Below are positions 27,889 to 36,552 of a DNA stretch of 64,000 nucleotides, one piece after another. The notes beneath the pieces were generated by a model. It saw only the letters and a program-made list of their open reading frames with translations, did no database searches and was not told where the DNA came from. Source of the DNA: Methanobrevibacter millerae (lineage in GTDB: Archaea; Methanobacteriota; Methanobacteria; Methanobacteriales; Methanobacteriaceae). A program made the translations under genes and the position numbers. Position 1 is the first letter of the stretch; every line of letters begins with the position of its first letter. The stretch spans positions 545,001 to 609,000 of the forward strand of contig NZ_CP011266.1 in assembly GCF_001477655.1 (NCBI RefSeq), read 5' to 3'.

Positions 27889-28890
27889 ATGATAAAAGTT
27901 GTAGAATTATGTGCAGGTGCAGGCGGATTGGCACTCGGATTTGAAAAAGCAGGTCTGGAACACGAACTGCTTGTGGAAATAGACAAGGATTGTGTGGCAA
28001 CACTCCACAAAAACAGGCCGGACTGGAATGTGCTTCATGCAGACATAAAAGAGGTTGACTTTACTCAATATCATCCGGATATAGTAGTGGCAGGACTTCC
28101 ATGCCAGCCATTTTCATATGCAGGTAAAAAGTTAGGATTCGATGATACAAGAGGAACATTATTCTTTGATTTTGCAAGATGCATAAAAGAAACCAATCCG
28201 AAAATGTGCATAATCGAAAATGTGGAAGGTTTAGTCAGGCATGACAAAGGACGAACCATGGACACCATTGTAAATGTATTGGAAAACGAACTTGGATATG
28301 ATGTCCAATACAAAGTCCTAAATGCCGTAGACTATGGAGTAGCACAAAAAAGAAAAAGAATGTTTCTTGTCGGAACCAAAAAAGGACTGATATTCAACTA
28401 TCCAAAAAAAGTCAAAGGAAATCCAGTGCTGCGCGATGCCCTAAAAGATGTTCCCGAATCTGAAGGAACAGAATACTCCGATAAGAAAAAGGAAGTGCTT
28501 GAACTCGTTCCGCCAGGAGGATGCTGGATAGATCTTCCAGAAGAAGTTCAAAAGGAATACATGGGCAAAAGCTTTTATTCCGGTGGTGGAAAACGGGGAA
28601 TGGCAAGAAGAATATCATGGGACGAGCCATGCCTGACACTGACAACTTCACCCTGCCAAAAGCAAACTGAAAGATGCCATCCTGATGAGGTAAGGCCATT
28701 TACAGTACGGGAATATGCAAGAATACAGTCATTTCCAGATGAATGGGAGTTTGAAGGTGGAATAACTTCAAAGTATAAACAAATAGGCAATGCGGTTCCT
28801 GTAAGGGTTGCTGAAGCTGTTGGGCGTGAAGTGATTAAAGCATTAACTGGAAAAAATAAAAGAAAAGAAGGTCAGACAACTTTGTTTTAA
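27889..28890 (+). CDS. DNA cytosine-5 methyltransferase
   Basis: A 333-residue C5 methyltransferase that adds a methyl group to cytosine in a specific DNA site, using S-adenosylmethionine. Motif I is LCAGAGGLALGFEKAGL, motif IV is GLPCQPFSYAG with catalytic Cys near 72, motif VI is IENVEGL, motif VIII has KRKRMFLVG, and motifs IX-X are REYARIQSFPDEW and QIGNAVPVRVA. The target-recognition region lies near 190-260. ATG 27889 follows GTGAT. Its base use is less AT-biased than its neighbours. Two endonuclease genes converge on it with a four-base overlap, making a type II restriction-modification locus. Confidence 0.96.
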   Translation: MIKVVELCAGAGGLALGFEKAGLEHELLVEIDKDCVATLHKNRPDWNVLHADIKEVDFTQYHPDIVVAGLPCQPFSYAGKKLGFDDTRGTLFFDFARCIKETNPKMCIIENVEGLVRHDKGRTMDTIVNVLENELGYDVQYKVLNAVDYGVAQKRKRMFLVGTKKGLIFNYPKKVKGNPVLRDALKDVPESEGTEYSDKKKEVLELVPPGGCWIDLPEEVQKEYMGKSFYSGGGKRGMARRISWDEPCLTLTTSPCQKQTERCHPDEVRPFTVREYARIQSFPDEWEFEGGITSKYKQIGNAVPVRVAEAVGREVIKALTGKNKRKEGQTTLF

Positions 28891-29600
28891 TCATCAAAGA
28901 TATGGTCTTCATATTCTTTAATTATCTTTTTATCTTCCTTTGAAAATTCTTTCTTAGTTCCTAATATGTCATTAATTGCAATGGGGATTGCTCTGAAAGT
29001 TTTTTTCAAAGCATGAGGGTCACCGGTAACTAATTCATATACTTTATCACAACTAATTCTTCTTATTCTTTCATTATTTTCATAATTCTTCTTTTCCCAG
29101 ATTGCATCGTCTGATTTGTAATTTTTGTGTATGATATAAGCCCAGTAAGCAGTTGCATTTTCATTTTCCTGTACAATTTTTTCAAGGTTTTCTCTCACAG
29201 TTTTTCCTGATCCACTATTTATTGTATTATATTTATTTTTCACTTCAATGTATATGGTTCCATCATCATTTTTTAAATCAACGTGGCTATTGTCACCGGT
29301 TCCTAAATCTTGCCAACCTTCTACTCTACCTAACAATCTTTGATGGAATTCACCCATTTTGTTTTCAATGCTTTTACCATTTTGTCTTATTCGTTCTGCT
29401 TTAACCCATTCTTCAAAGCTAATATCATTCACACATAAATCAAACATTATCTTAAATTCATCAAGTCCATATTTAGATTTTTTTAGTAAGTCTATTGCTG
29501 ATGGTATTTCTTGAGCATCATTTGGATAAGAATCCATAACTCTTTTAACTTCTTCAAGAAACACATCATCTGAAACAAAATCAACATATTTATTTGTCAT
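28887..29600 (-). CDS. Type II restriction endonuclease, Eco47II-like (copy 1)
   Basis: A 237-residue protein with the Eco47II-family outline: SFEEWVKAERIRQ, then IENKMGEFHQRLLGRVEGWQDLG, then the likely catalytic core HVDLKND...IYIEVKNKYNT, where D and the E-x-K of EVKNK fit a PD-(D/E)XK site. Enzymes of this family cut GGNCC-type sites, but the sequence cut here is unknown. It is about half identical by eye to the following gene and starts one base after that gene's stop. Its end overlaps the methyltransferase end by four bases. Confidence 0.82.
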   Translation of the reverse strand: MTNKYVDFVSDDVFLEEVKRVMDSYPNDAQEIPSAIDLLKKSKYGLDEFKIMFDLCVNDISFEEWVKAERIRQNGKSIENKMGEFHQRLLGRVEGWQDLGTGDNSHVDLKNDDGTIYIEVKNKYNTINSGSGKTVRENLEKIVQENENATAYWAYIIHKNYKSDDAIWEKKNYENNERIRRISCDKVYELVTGDPHALKKTFRAIPIAINDILGTKKEFSKEDKKIIKEYEDHIFDD

Positions 29601-30314
29601 TTAATCATCCTCATTTTTGAATATTATATTGTTGTATTCCATTTTAAGTTTTTCATCATCTTTGCTTAGTCTGTAATCTTCGCTCAATATTTCAACTATC
29701 GCTTTTGGTATTGCATCAAATGTTTTTTCAAGTGCTTGAGAATCTCCAGTTATCATTGCATATAGTCTATCTCCACTTATTCTTTTTATTCTTTCATCTT
29801 CTCTTTGTTGATATTTCCAAACTCTACATTCTGATTTGTAATTCTTGCTTATAACATATGCCCAGTATGCAGTAGCATCAGGATATTTTTCTATAACCTT
29901 TTCAAGTTTTTCACGACATGTCTTTTCAGATGAAGAGTTCATGGTATTGTATTTGTTTTTCAGTTCAATGAATACTGTGTTGTCTTCTTTTTTAAGATCA
30001 ATTTCTGTTTCATCACCAACACCTAAATCCACCCATCCATTGACTTTTCCTAAAAGTTCCTGATGAAATTCTCCAATCTTATTGTTGATAGTTTTGTCTT
30101 GCTGTCTTGTCAATTCTATTTTTGACCATTCATCAAAGCTAATCTGGTTTACACAAACATCAAAAATAGTTTTGAATTCATCAATGGTGTTTTTGCTTTC
30201 GGTCAATATTGATGTGGGAGTTATATTTTCATCTAGGGTTTGATATGAGTCTACAACTTTTCTGACACATTCTAGAAAGTCTTCATCTGAAACAAATTCA
30301 ACGTATTTGTGCAT
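29601..30314 (-). CDS. Type II restriction endonuclease, Eco47II-like (copy 2)
   Basis: Also 237 residues and collinear with copy 1: YVEFVSDEDFLECVRK, ISFDEWSKIELTRQ, INNKIGEFHQELLGKVNGW, EIDLKKEDNTVFIELKNKYNT (D ... E-x-K), AYWAYVISKNYKSE and GDRLYAMITGDSQAL. The putative catalytic residues are kept in both copies, so neither looks dead. It is the first gene of the minus-strand pair. Tandem paralogues beside one methyltransferase suggest a heterodimeric endonuclease or two enzymes sharing a methylated site. Confidence 0.82.
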   Translation of the reverse strand: MHKYVEFVSDEDFLECVRKVVDSYQTLDENITPTSILTESKNTIDEFKTIFDVCVNQISFDEWSKIELTRQQDKTINNKIGEFHQELLGKVNGWVDLGVGDETEIDLKKEDNTVFIELKNKYNTMNSSSEKTCREKLEKVIEKYPDATAYWAYVISKNYKSECRVWKYQQREDERIKRISGDRLYAMITGDSQALEKTFDAIPKAIVEILSEDYRLSKDDEKLKMEYNNIIFKNEDD

Positions 30315-30505
30315 TTTTCCACCTTGGATAAATAATTAAGTTATATTTCTGTTATTCTTATTTTATAGTATTTTTGTTATAAAAATAGTATGGAATTATA
30401 TCCAAAAAATTTAATAAATTAATGTTATTTGAATCATGAGAGTATATTCTTACAAATATTAAAAGTGGGTTTAATAAGGGATACTAATTTTATTGGGGAT
30501 TAGTT

Positions 30506-30534
30506 TTCAAATGCTCTCTAGGAAAAAACACTAT
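30506..30534. other. Candidate att repeat copy (right)
   Basis: Near copy of the sequence beside the integrase: CAAATGCTCTCTAGG then AAAAAAC. It lies in the 327-base gap between the endonuclease pair and the three-gene operon at 30.6 kb. The rest of that gap is AT-rich, with a TATA-like TATATAAATTTATAT run just downstream that may serve the operon. If both copies are att sites, the unit between them would lack capsid and terminase genes. Confidence 0.35.
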
Positions 30535-30641
30535 TATTAATAGGTATATAAATTTATATAATCATTTAAAATGTTACATTTAATATATATGAAGAATAAT
30601 ATAGTAACATCTTTAAATTAATTAATGGATGTTCGTAAATT

Positions 30642-31085
30642 ATGAGTTTTAAGTTGTCTGCTAAAGATTTCGTATTGTTACTATTGAATTCAGATAATCA
30701 AAAACCTATTAAAGGTAATTTATTTATTCAAAAAGAAATGTTTTTAATAGTTGAAGAAGTTTGGCCTGAATTAAAAGAAGAATTACAATTTAAAGCTTAT
30801 GATTATGGACCATACAGTCATGTTTTAGTTAATATCTTAAAGGAATTGTGCAAAGATTTTTTAGTTAATTTTGAAGATTCTGAAGGTAATATATATTCAA
30901 TTACTAAACAAGGTCAAATGTATTTAGAAGATATTGAATTTCCTGAGGGTATTGAAAAAAAAGTTAATAATCTTAAGGTTGGATCTAATAAATTAGGATA
31001 TAAAGGATTATTACGTTATGTTTATTTTAGTTATCCTGAATTCACTATAAATTCTAAAATTAAAGATGAAGTTTTGGGAGAATAA
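30642..31085 (+). CDS. YwgA/SocA-like (DUF4065-type) protein, 147 aa
   Basis: A 147-residue protein whose pattern (NLFIQKEMFLIVEEVWPEL, then FKAYDYGPYSHVLVNILKEL, then ITKQGQMYLE) matches the YwgA/DUF4065 outline of a Q-K start, an F..Y.YGPYS core and a winged C-terminal part; YPEFTINSKI is the typical end. Such proteins occur as antitoxins or regulators in toxin-antitoxin and defence loci. It is first in a three-gene operon with a membrane protein (two bases downstream) and a TGT-like protein, so it may be the sensor or regulator of that system. Confidence 0.6.
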   Translation: MSFKLSAKDFVLLLLNSDNQKPIKGNLFIQKEMFLIVEEVWPELKEELQFKAYDYGPYSHVLVNILKELCKDFLVNFEDSEGNIYSITKQGQMYLEDIEFPEGIEKKVNNLKVGSNKLGYKGLLRYVYFSYPEFTINSKIKDEVLGE

Positions 31086-31087
31086 TA

Positions 31088-31723
31088 ATGGGGTTTGATT
31101 TTGGATCTATTGTTGAATTGTTAGGCATTATATTTTCTTCCGTGCTTCCATTTGTATTAAAAAATAATCTTTGGGATGATAATGTTCCAAAGACTATTGA
31201 AGAATTTAATGAAAAATATGAAGATAAAATTAAAAGCATATTGAAAGATAATCTTTTTGAGTCTTCAAATGTTTTAGGAAATATTATAGATAATAGGTTA
31301 GATCCTAAAATTGATTTTTCAGGAGATAAAGAAAAATCTGCCCAATATACTAAAATTATTGCACAACATGAGCCTTTTTTCATTAATATTAAAAAACATA
31401 TTGAAATTGAGAATATGGTTAATGATGTTGAAGAAACTTATTTTAATTTAAATAATATTATTCCGGATATTAATAATTTATCTGGGGCAATTGTAATTTT
31501 AGGAATCATTGCAATATTATGCATATTATTTTTTAATAATGTTCCAATCATTGTTTATATATTATGTATTTTATATTCATCAATTGTTTGTTGTATTTTT
31601 AGAGTTGCTAGATTATATTTTAAATTTAAAGTGTTTATAAAAAAAATCATATCTCATAAAAATTGGATTTTAGAACATTCTAAATCAATTAAAAGATTAA
31701 GTGATGATTATTATGAAAATTAA
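31088..31723 (+). CDS. Membrane protein of the TGT-like operon
   Basis: A 211-residue protein with a soluble N-terminal region and two adjacent membrane helices near 140-185 (AIVILGIIAILCILFF and IVYILCILYSSIVCCIF), followed by a basic tail. A weakly hydrophobic start (LLGIIFSSVLPFVL) may be a third segment. No domain is recognised. Two bases separate it from the YwgA-like gene and its end overlaps the TGT-like gene by 11 bases, so the three are surely co-translated. A membrane effector or anchor role is inference. Confidence 0.65.
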   Translation: MGFDFGSIVELLGIIFSSVLPFVLKNNLWDDNVPKTIEEFNEKYEDKIKSILKDNLFESSNVLGNIIDNRLDPKIDFSGDKEKSAQYTKIIAQHEPFFINIKKHIEIENMVNDVEETYFNLNNIIPDINNLSGAIVILGIIAILCILFFNNVPIIVYILCILYSSIVCCIFRVARLYFKFKVFIKKIISHKNWILEHSKSIKRLSDDYYEN

Positions 31724-32876
31724 AAGTATTAAAGTTGATAATGTTGATAATAGTTCACGAGCTATTACTATAAAAACTTCCGAAAAAAATATTGAAACTC
31801 CTAATAGATGCATTGTTACCTCTGAAATTAATAAAATTAAAGGCATGAGAATTAGAGCTGATGCTCCTCCTGGACCATTAGATGTTGTTAATGAAGATTT
31901 CCCATGGCAAATATATCAAGCACCATTAGATTATGGTTCGAAAGTAAGGAAGAATATTTCTAAAATTAATGGATTGAGAAATAAGATAGGAACTGTTAGA
32001 TCAACTATGAATATTCCGAAAAATATGTTGGAAGATGATGAATATAAGAATATTCTTAAATTAATTTATCCTAAAATTACTCAAAAAGACAATATCGATG
32101 CACCATTTATGACTGCTTTAATGGAGATACAGTTAAAATCAGGTGCAGATATTATTGTTATTCCTGAACCTTATATCAATTCATCTTATGATGATTTTGT
32201 TAATAATTTAAAGAATGCTGTTAAATTTTTGGATGATTGTGATAATGAAAAACCAATTATGCCGATTATTGATATTAAGACAAATAAAGATCGTTTTGAT
32301 AATAAATTAAAGTATATTTCAGAACAACATTTAAATCCTAAAAAAGATTTTGGGTTGTTAGGTATTTCGTGTAGAGTTTATGGGTCACAATTCAATTTAC
32401 ATACTCTTCGTAATATGTCTGACAAATTCGAAAAATTTTGGATTCATGGATTTGGAGCTTATAGAAACCAAGCTAAAAAAACATTTTATAATCCTCATGC
32501 AGTTACAATTTGGGGCATTGATACTGTTGGGGTAACTCCTCAAGGCAGATATATTCCTGGAGTTACAGATGTTAATAATGTTAATGAGAAAGGCGAAGTA
32601 AAATTAAGATTATATACTGAAGATTCTTGGGGGATTCATAAAGGCCTTCAAAGTTTTGTTGAAAATCATTTATGTGATTGCGATGGCTGTGATTATTTCA
32701 GAAGAACAACCAATCCCAACAATTTGCAAAATTCTTTAGATGTTCATGAGATTATTCAATCTCATAATCAAATTGTTAATTCTAGACGAAATATTCAAGA
32801 AAATGATTATTTATCTTTAGTTAAAGAAAAAAAAGATTTTAAAGAATATTATTTAAGTTCAGTGGGAGATATTTAA
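31713..32876 (+). CDS. tRNA-guanine transglycosylase/DpdA-like protein
   Basis: A 387-residue protein with a TIM-barrel outline. Residues 140-300 follow the TGT order: SGADIIVIPEPYINSSYDDF, PIMPIIDIKT, FGLLGISCRVYG, FWIHGFGAYR and IWGIDTVGVTPQGRY. The C-terminal CDCDGC and a SHNQ 25 residues later give the C-x-C-x2-C-x(24-25)-H zinc site that marks this superfamily. Known members exchange guanine for queuine or preQ0 in tRNA, or, as DpdA, in DNA. Sequence and context differ from housekeeping archaeal TgtA. Methanogens make preQ0 for archaeosine, so substrate would be available. Target (tRNA or DNA) unknown. Confidence 0.7.
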   Translation: MKIKSIKVDNVDNSSRAITIKTSEKNIETPNRCIVTSEINKIKGMRIRADAPPGPLDVVNEDFPWQIYQAPLDYGSKVRKNISKINGLRNKIGTVRSTMNIPKNMLEDDEYKNILKLIYPKITQKDNIDAPFMTALMEIQLKSGADIIVIPEPYINSSYDDFVNNLKNAVKFLDDCDNEKPIMPIIDIKTNKDRFDNKLKYISEQHLNPKKDFGLLGISCRVYGSQFNLHTLRNMSDKFEKFWIHGFGAYRNQAKKTFYNPHAVTIWGIDTVGVTPQGRYIPGVTDVNNVNEKGEVKLRLYTEDSWGIHKGLQSFVENHLCDCDGCDYFRRTTNPNNLQNSLDVHEIIQSHNQIVNSRRNIQENDYLSLVKEKKDFKEYYLSSVGDI

Positions 32877-32893
32877 GTTTTGTTTTTTCTTAT

Positions 32894-33727
32894 TTATTCA
32901 TAGGGAATATAAGTCAAATTAAAACTTGAATTATCTTTAATCATTCTATAAACGGGAATGTTCCTTAGTTCACATAATTTTTTGATAAAATATGCATCTC
33001 TCTCATCAATTTTATAACCTAAATAAACATTTTTCGGTGTTAAAAATTTGATATAGGGTTTGTTGTTGTACCATTTAATTTCAAATAATTTCCCTGGATT
33101 TTTAAGCATAATTATTCTCCATTCTTGTTCATATTCCCATTCAATAGATTTATTGGTAAATGTTTCAATGGCTAATTTTCCTTTGTCTGCGCCATCAAAT
33201 ATTTTAGGCAAAATTTCTTTATTTCTTTTTTCTGTAACATAAGCAATTGGGAAAAGAATTTGTTTTAATTTTTTATCATATTCTTTATCATTTTTAAAAT
33301 CATACTCAACACAAATTCCTTTATGTTCTCCACCATAATGATGCCACATTGGAGTAATATCGTTTCTCTCACTGAAACAAGCAATATAAATTAAATCTTT
33401 CATATATTTATTAGCTTCATAAAAATTGTTTTTGATATCATTTTTATCTAACATAGGGTTTTTTATAGGGTTATTATAAAATTCATCCAAGTCATATAAT
33501 AAATCCCCTTCAAACGGATCATTTAAATCTTTAATTTCTCGTAGATACATTAAATCATCTAAAATTAATGTTTTTGCATGTTTAACGCGAGTATATTGGA
33601 AAATTTTTGTTAAGTGCTGATTTTTACAATCAAGCCATTTTTGTTCATCATCAACTTCAATTTTAAAATAATTATCAAAAAATTTATTCCGCCAGTTATT
33701 GTCATCCATAGTTAAACATTTATTCAT
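32894..33727 (-). CDS. DUF2971-like protein
   Basis: A 277-residue protein with the DUF2971 layout: YTRVKHAKTLILDDLMYLREIKDLNDPFEGDL (the surface strand then LNDPFE), later IACFSERNDITPMWHHYGGEHKGICVEYD (the CFS...MW.HY...H.G.C.EY core) and EWEYEQEWRI. DUF2971 genes are frequent in prophages and defence islands, with no settled activity; conserved H, E and R residues suggest an enzyme. It converges on the TGT-like operon with a 17-base gap and is on the strand opposite to the phage genes. Confidence 0.75.
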   Translation of the reverse strand: MNKCLTMDDNNWRNKFFDNYFKIEVDDEQKWLDCKNQHLTKIFQYTRVKHAKTLILDDLMYLREIKDLNDPFEGDLLYDLDEFYNNPIKNPMLDKNDIKNNFYEANKYMKDLIYIACFSERNDITPMWHHYGGEHKGICVEYDFKNDKEYDKKLKQILFPIAYVTEKRNKEILPKIFDGADKGKLAIETFTNKSIEWEYEQEWRIIMLKNPGKLFEIKWYNNKPYIKFLTPKNVYLGYKIDERDAYFIKKLCELRNIPVYRMIKDNSSFNLTYIPYE

Positions 33728-33793
33728 TGTTCTATTTATTTTATTTCTTATTAATGCATAATTTATTTATTATTCAGAGATAAAATTGTTATT

Positions 33794-33913
33794 ATGTGTT
33801 ATAATAATGAATTCATTAAAGAAATTGAAATTAATAATTATGATGATTTAGTTAAGAGTATCCAAGGAAAATCTAAGAAATGTGATAATCTTCGTGATAA
33901 ATTTATATTTTAA
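33794..33913 (+). pseudogene. Truncated FRG-domain-like start
   Basis: A 39-codon frame, IEINNYDDLVKSIQG...DKFIF, ends TAA just where FRG-domain proteins continue into the FRG motif. The N-terminal pattern of a hydrophobic strand, a DLV.SI helix and K(F)IF suits that family, but the match is short. FRG proteins are also common in defence islands. Probably a remnant. Confidence 0.35.
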
Positions 33914-33931
33914 TAAATTATATAATGTTTT

Positions 33932-34528
33932 ATGAGTGAGTTAAAACAGATTGTTTTGAGTGTATTTAGTGGTGTTGTCTCTTCATTTATTTATAGTATT
34001 ATTTTAGTATTTTTTGGATTTCTAAGTAATGGAAATGATGTGAGTATTAATTCCTTTTTAAAAATTTTAATTAATAATTGGTTTGTTTTATTATTAATAT
34101 TTCTAGTAATTGCAGGCATTATTTATCAAAGATTTAGAATGATTGAAAAATGTTATATTCAGGAATATCAAAGTGATTTCCCTGTTGTTGAAAGGAAATC
34201 AATTTGTTCATCAAATTTAGTTTGGAGAGTTATTATTCAAGATAATAATCATGCAATAAATTCACCTTATTTTACTTATAATTTAATTGGTCCTTTTTGT
34301 TCCAATATGTTTGAAGATGATGTATGTTTAACTCCTCTTAAAATAAAAAATAGATTTTTATTTTATGAATTAAAATGTCCTTCATGTAATAAGAGATATT
34401 TTAAATTTAAAAGTTTAACATGTTATAAAAAGGATATCGAGTTGAAAATTTATCCTTATTTAATTAAAAATAAAATTTCAACTTCAGAACAGTTTATTAA
34501 ATTTATAAAAAATAATAGGCACTTCTAA
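33932..34528 (+). CDS. Two-helix membrane protein with cysteine pairs, 198 aa
   Basis: Two N-terminal membrane helices (VSSFIYSIILVFFGFL and WFVLLLIFLVIAGIIY) are followed by a cytosolic region with a cysteine pair CPSCNKRYF near 150 and CY-K later. The zinc-like pair is near the C-terminus, so a small ribbon is possible. No family is recognised. Very AT-rich, located between the defence island and the capsid genes; possibly a leftover defence component. GC content and codon use resemble the other accessory genes rather than the capsid genes. Confidence 0.6.
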   Translation: MSELKQIVLSVFSGVVSSFIYSIILVFFGFLSNGNDVSINSFLKILINNWFVLLLIFLVIAGIIYQRFRMIEKCYIQEYQSDFPVVERKSICSSNLVWRVIIQDNNHAINSPYFTYNLIGPFCSNMFEDDVCLTPLKIKNRFLFYELKCPSCNKRYFKFKSLTCYKKDIELKIYPYLIKNKISTSEQFIKFIKNNRHF

Positions 34529-34626
34529 ATTTTTTAAAAGAGTTTTTTTTGATGTTTTAAAACAAATAGTTTGGGATAGATAATATATCTAAAAATTTTT
34601 ATTTTGCATATGATAAATATTAGTTT

Positions 34627-35037
34627 ATGATTAGCGATTATAAATGTCCTAACTTCGAATTCAACACCATTGTAGATGAATTCGGCACTGAAAAAATATT
34701 TTTCAAAGCAGATAATGCAAAGCTCATTTTCAGTGATTATGAAATATATGATATTTCAGATGTTAGATTATATGTTTTGGATGATATTAAAGTTGATTTC
34801 AAATCAGATGTGAGGATAGAAAAGGACTATACTGAGTTCAATATTGTCTTTGAATCATCTGATGGTTGGTTAGTCAATATTGAAAAATGTTATTTCACAT
34901 ATTTTCAAAATATGTATCCAGTCTCTGCAGAGGGCCTTAAGGTAATACTTACTAAAGGAAAATCCAGTAATAATGCTCCAATAAGGTATTATAAATTCAT
35001 TGAAAATTTAAATTTTTTGTTAATCTTAAAAAAGTAG
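34627..35037 (+). CDS. Hypothetical protein upstream of capsid genes, 136 aa
   Basis: A beta-rich 136-residue protein (MISDYKCPNFEFN...) without membrane segments or motifs. It lies 71 bases before the decoration gene and may be a virion component or host-takeover protein. The start ATG at 34627 has no clear ribosome-binding site. The A/T-only late element lies downstream of it, in front of the decoration gene, so this gene is probably under separate control. Confidence 0.55.
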   Translation: MISDYKCPNFEFNTIVDEFGTEKIFFKADNAKLIFSDYEIYDISDVRLYVLDDIKVDFKSDVRIEKDYTEFNIVFESSDGWLVNIEKCYFTYFQNMYPVSAEGLKVILTKGKSSNNAPIRYYKFIENLNFLLILKK

Positions 35038-35108
35038 CTATTATATATAAATATTTATATATTAAAAATAATAAATTAAATAATAAAAATAGGTGGAGGA
35101 CATTATTA

Positions 35109-35588
35109 ATGGCAGATTCTATTATTTTACTTGAAGAAAGAAAAGAAGTCACAACTTTCTTATTGGATGAAGGTACAATTACTGCAACCACCGTAACAAC
35201 TCCAACTGGAGAAACACCGGGTTATGAATACTCAGGAATCAAAGTTAAAGTTGATGATGCTGTAACTTTATCTGCAAACTCAGATATTGGAAAACCTACA
35301 GTTAAAAAATATACTGATGAAGAAAATGAAATCATCTTGGGTGTTGCAGTTAACGACCCAGTAACCATGACTGGAGGGAAAAGAAAAACCGCAATATTGG
35401 TATTGGGACATTTATTCAGATTAAAATTAGCATCAGGATTGTCAAACATTAAAGTTAACGACAGAATAGCTTTAAGCAGCACAGGAGCTATCAAATCTGA
35501 TGACGGCGAATATATTGCAATGCATCCTGTAGCTAGTTCTGACGATTACAAATACATTGAAGTATTCAGACCTTACGACATAACTTAG
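35109..35588 (+). CDS. Capsid decoration/head protein
   Basis: A 159-residue beta-rich protein, directly before the major capsid genes, the classical place of phage decoration proteins. The order LLEERKEVTTFLLDEG, GYEYSGIKVKVDDAVTLS, ILGVAVNDPVTMTGG, LVLGHLFRLKLASG, RIALSSTGAI and MHPVAS is shared with the N-terminus of the fibre gene at 19036 and, more loosely, with 16712. It should form spikes on the capsid exterior. AGGTGGAGG precedes the ATG, and an A/T-only element (TTATATATAAATATTTATA) lies upstream. Twelve bases separate its stop from the first capsid gene. Confidence 0.75.
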   Translation: MADSIILLEERKEVTTFLLDEGTITATTVTTPTGETPGYEYSGIKVKVDDAVTLSANSDIGKPTVKKYTDEENEIILGVAVNDPVTMTGGKRKTAILVLGHLFRLKLASGLSNIKVNDRIALSSTGAIKSDDGEYIAMHPVASSDDYKYIEVFRPYDIT

Positions 35589-35599
35589 GTGAAAATGAC

Positions 35600-36538
35600 A
35601 TGATTACAAAAGGAAATGATACTAAAGTACAAAATGAAGTAATAGCTCAAACTATTACTGATGAAACTGCAAAAAGATTGAAGTTGGCTAGATTGTTTCC
35701 TAAACAAGAAATTAAAGAGAACTCCGATTATTATACTTATTTCAGACAGAACATTAATCTTGATGAAGCTATTAAAAAAGGTTTACTTGGAGAGGCTAAA
35801 GACATTGCTCCTGGTGCATCCTTGCAAGAGTTAAACATCAGAAAACCAGTAACAGACACAATTTCTATTGATACTGTTGGTGGGGTCTTAAATGTTAATA
35901 AAGACATTTTTGACAGCGATATTGTTTCATTTGAAGATTTATTAGGTGATGTAGCTACTGTTATTGCAAATCGTATTGAATATAACATTTACGATACATT
36001 ATTAAGCTCACCAAACGTTCCTGTATACAATACCACTCAAACTGAAGATACCATGGAAGCATACGGCCAGTTCATCCTCAAAGCACAGGAAGCTTTCAAA
36101 GGCAATGCCGGTTCAGGAGCAGACTTAACAATAATGGCCGAGTCTTACAAAACATTATCATACGTTAAACAATTAGCTTACAGTTCCAACAAGTTAGTTC
36201 AACCTGTAGAAGACATCAAAGAATATTACGGTATTGATAATATAGATCTTTTAGGAACAACTCAGGCTGATGGCGGATCATTAGTTGGAGATAAAGAATA
36301 TATCGGATTTGATTTAAGAAACGCTCCATTAACTGTATTGTATTCCAAATCTTCAGGAACAACTACTGCACCAATTACAAGTGATGAAAACATTGCAGAC
36401 TTTTATCCAATCATTGAAATCATGAGAAAAGACATTTACGATGAGTTACCTCAATATACAAAATTGTTCATCCAAAGTAAAGTCGGAATATTATTAAATA
36501 AACCTGGACTTGCCTTGAAAGGTACTTGCAGACCATAA
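35600..36538 (+). CDS. Major capsid protein, paralogue 1 (HK97-like)
   Basis: A 312-residue protein with the layout of HK97-fold capsids lacking a large N-terminal delta domain: a flexible N-arm (KLARLFPKQEI), an extended loop (NINLDEAIKKGLLGEAKDIAPGASL), the spine helix (FEDLLGDVATVIANRIEYNIYD) and an A domain with YYGIDNIDLLG, ending with FYPIIEIMRKDIYDELPQYTKLF. The capsid shell would be built from this and the next gene. GGTGAAA precedes the ATG. Its base composition is more balanced than that of the accessory genes around it. Confidence 0.85.
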   Translation: MITKGNDTKVQNEVIAQTITDETAKRLKLARLFPKQEIKENSDYYTYFRQNINLDEAIKKGLLGEAKDIAPGASLQELNIRKPVTDTISIDTVGGVLNVNKDIFDSDIVSFEDLLGDVATVIANRIEYNIYDTLLSSPNVPVYNTTQTEDTMEAYGQFILKAQEAFKGNAGSGADLTIMAESYKTLSYVKQLAYSSNKLVQPVEDIKEYYGIDNIDLLGTTQADGGSLVGDKEYIGFDLRNAPLTVLYSKSSGTTTAPITSDENIADFYPIIEIMRKDIYDELPQYTKLFIQSKVGILLNKPGLALKGTCRP

Positions 36539-36552
36539 AGGAGTGATTGTTA

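Noticed and set aside
28071-28790. Antisense frames in the methyltransferase gene
   Set aside because: The plus strand encodes all C5 methyltransferase motifs in one frame.
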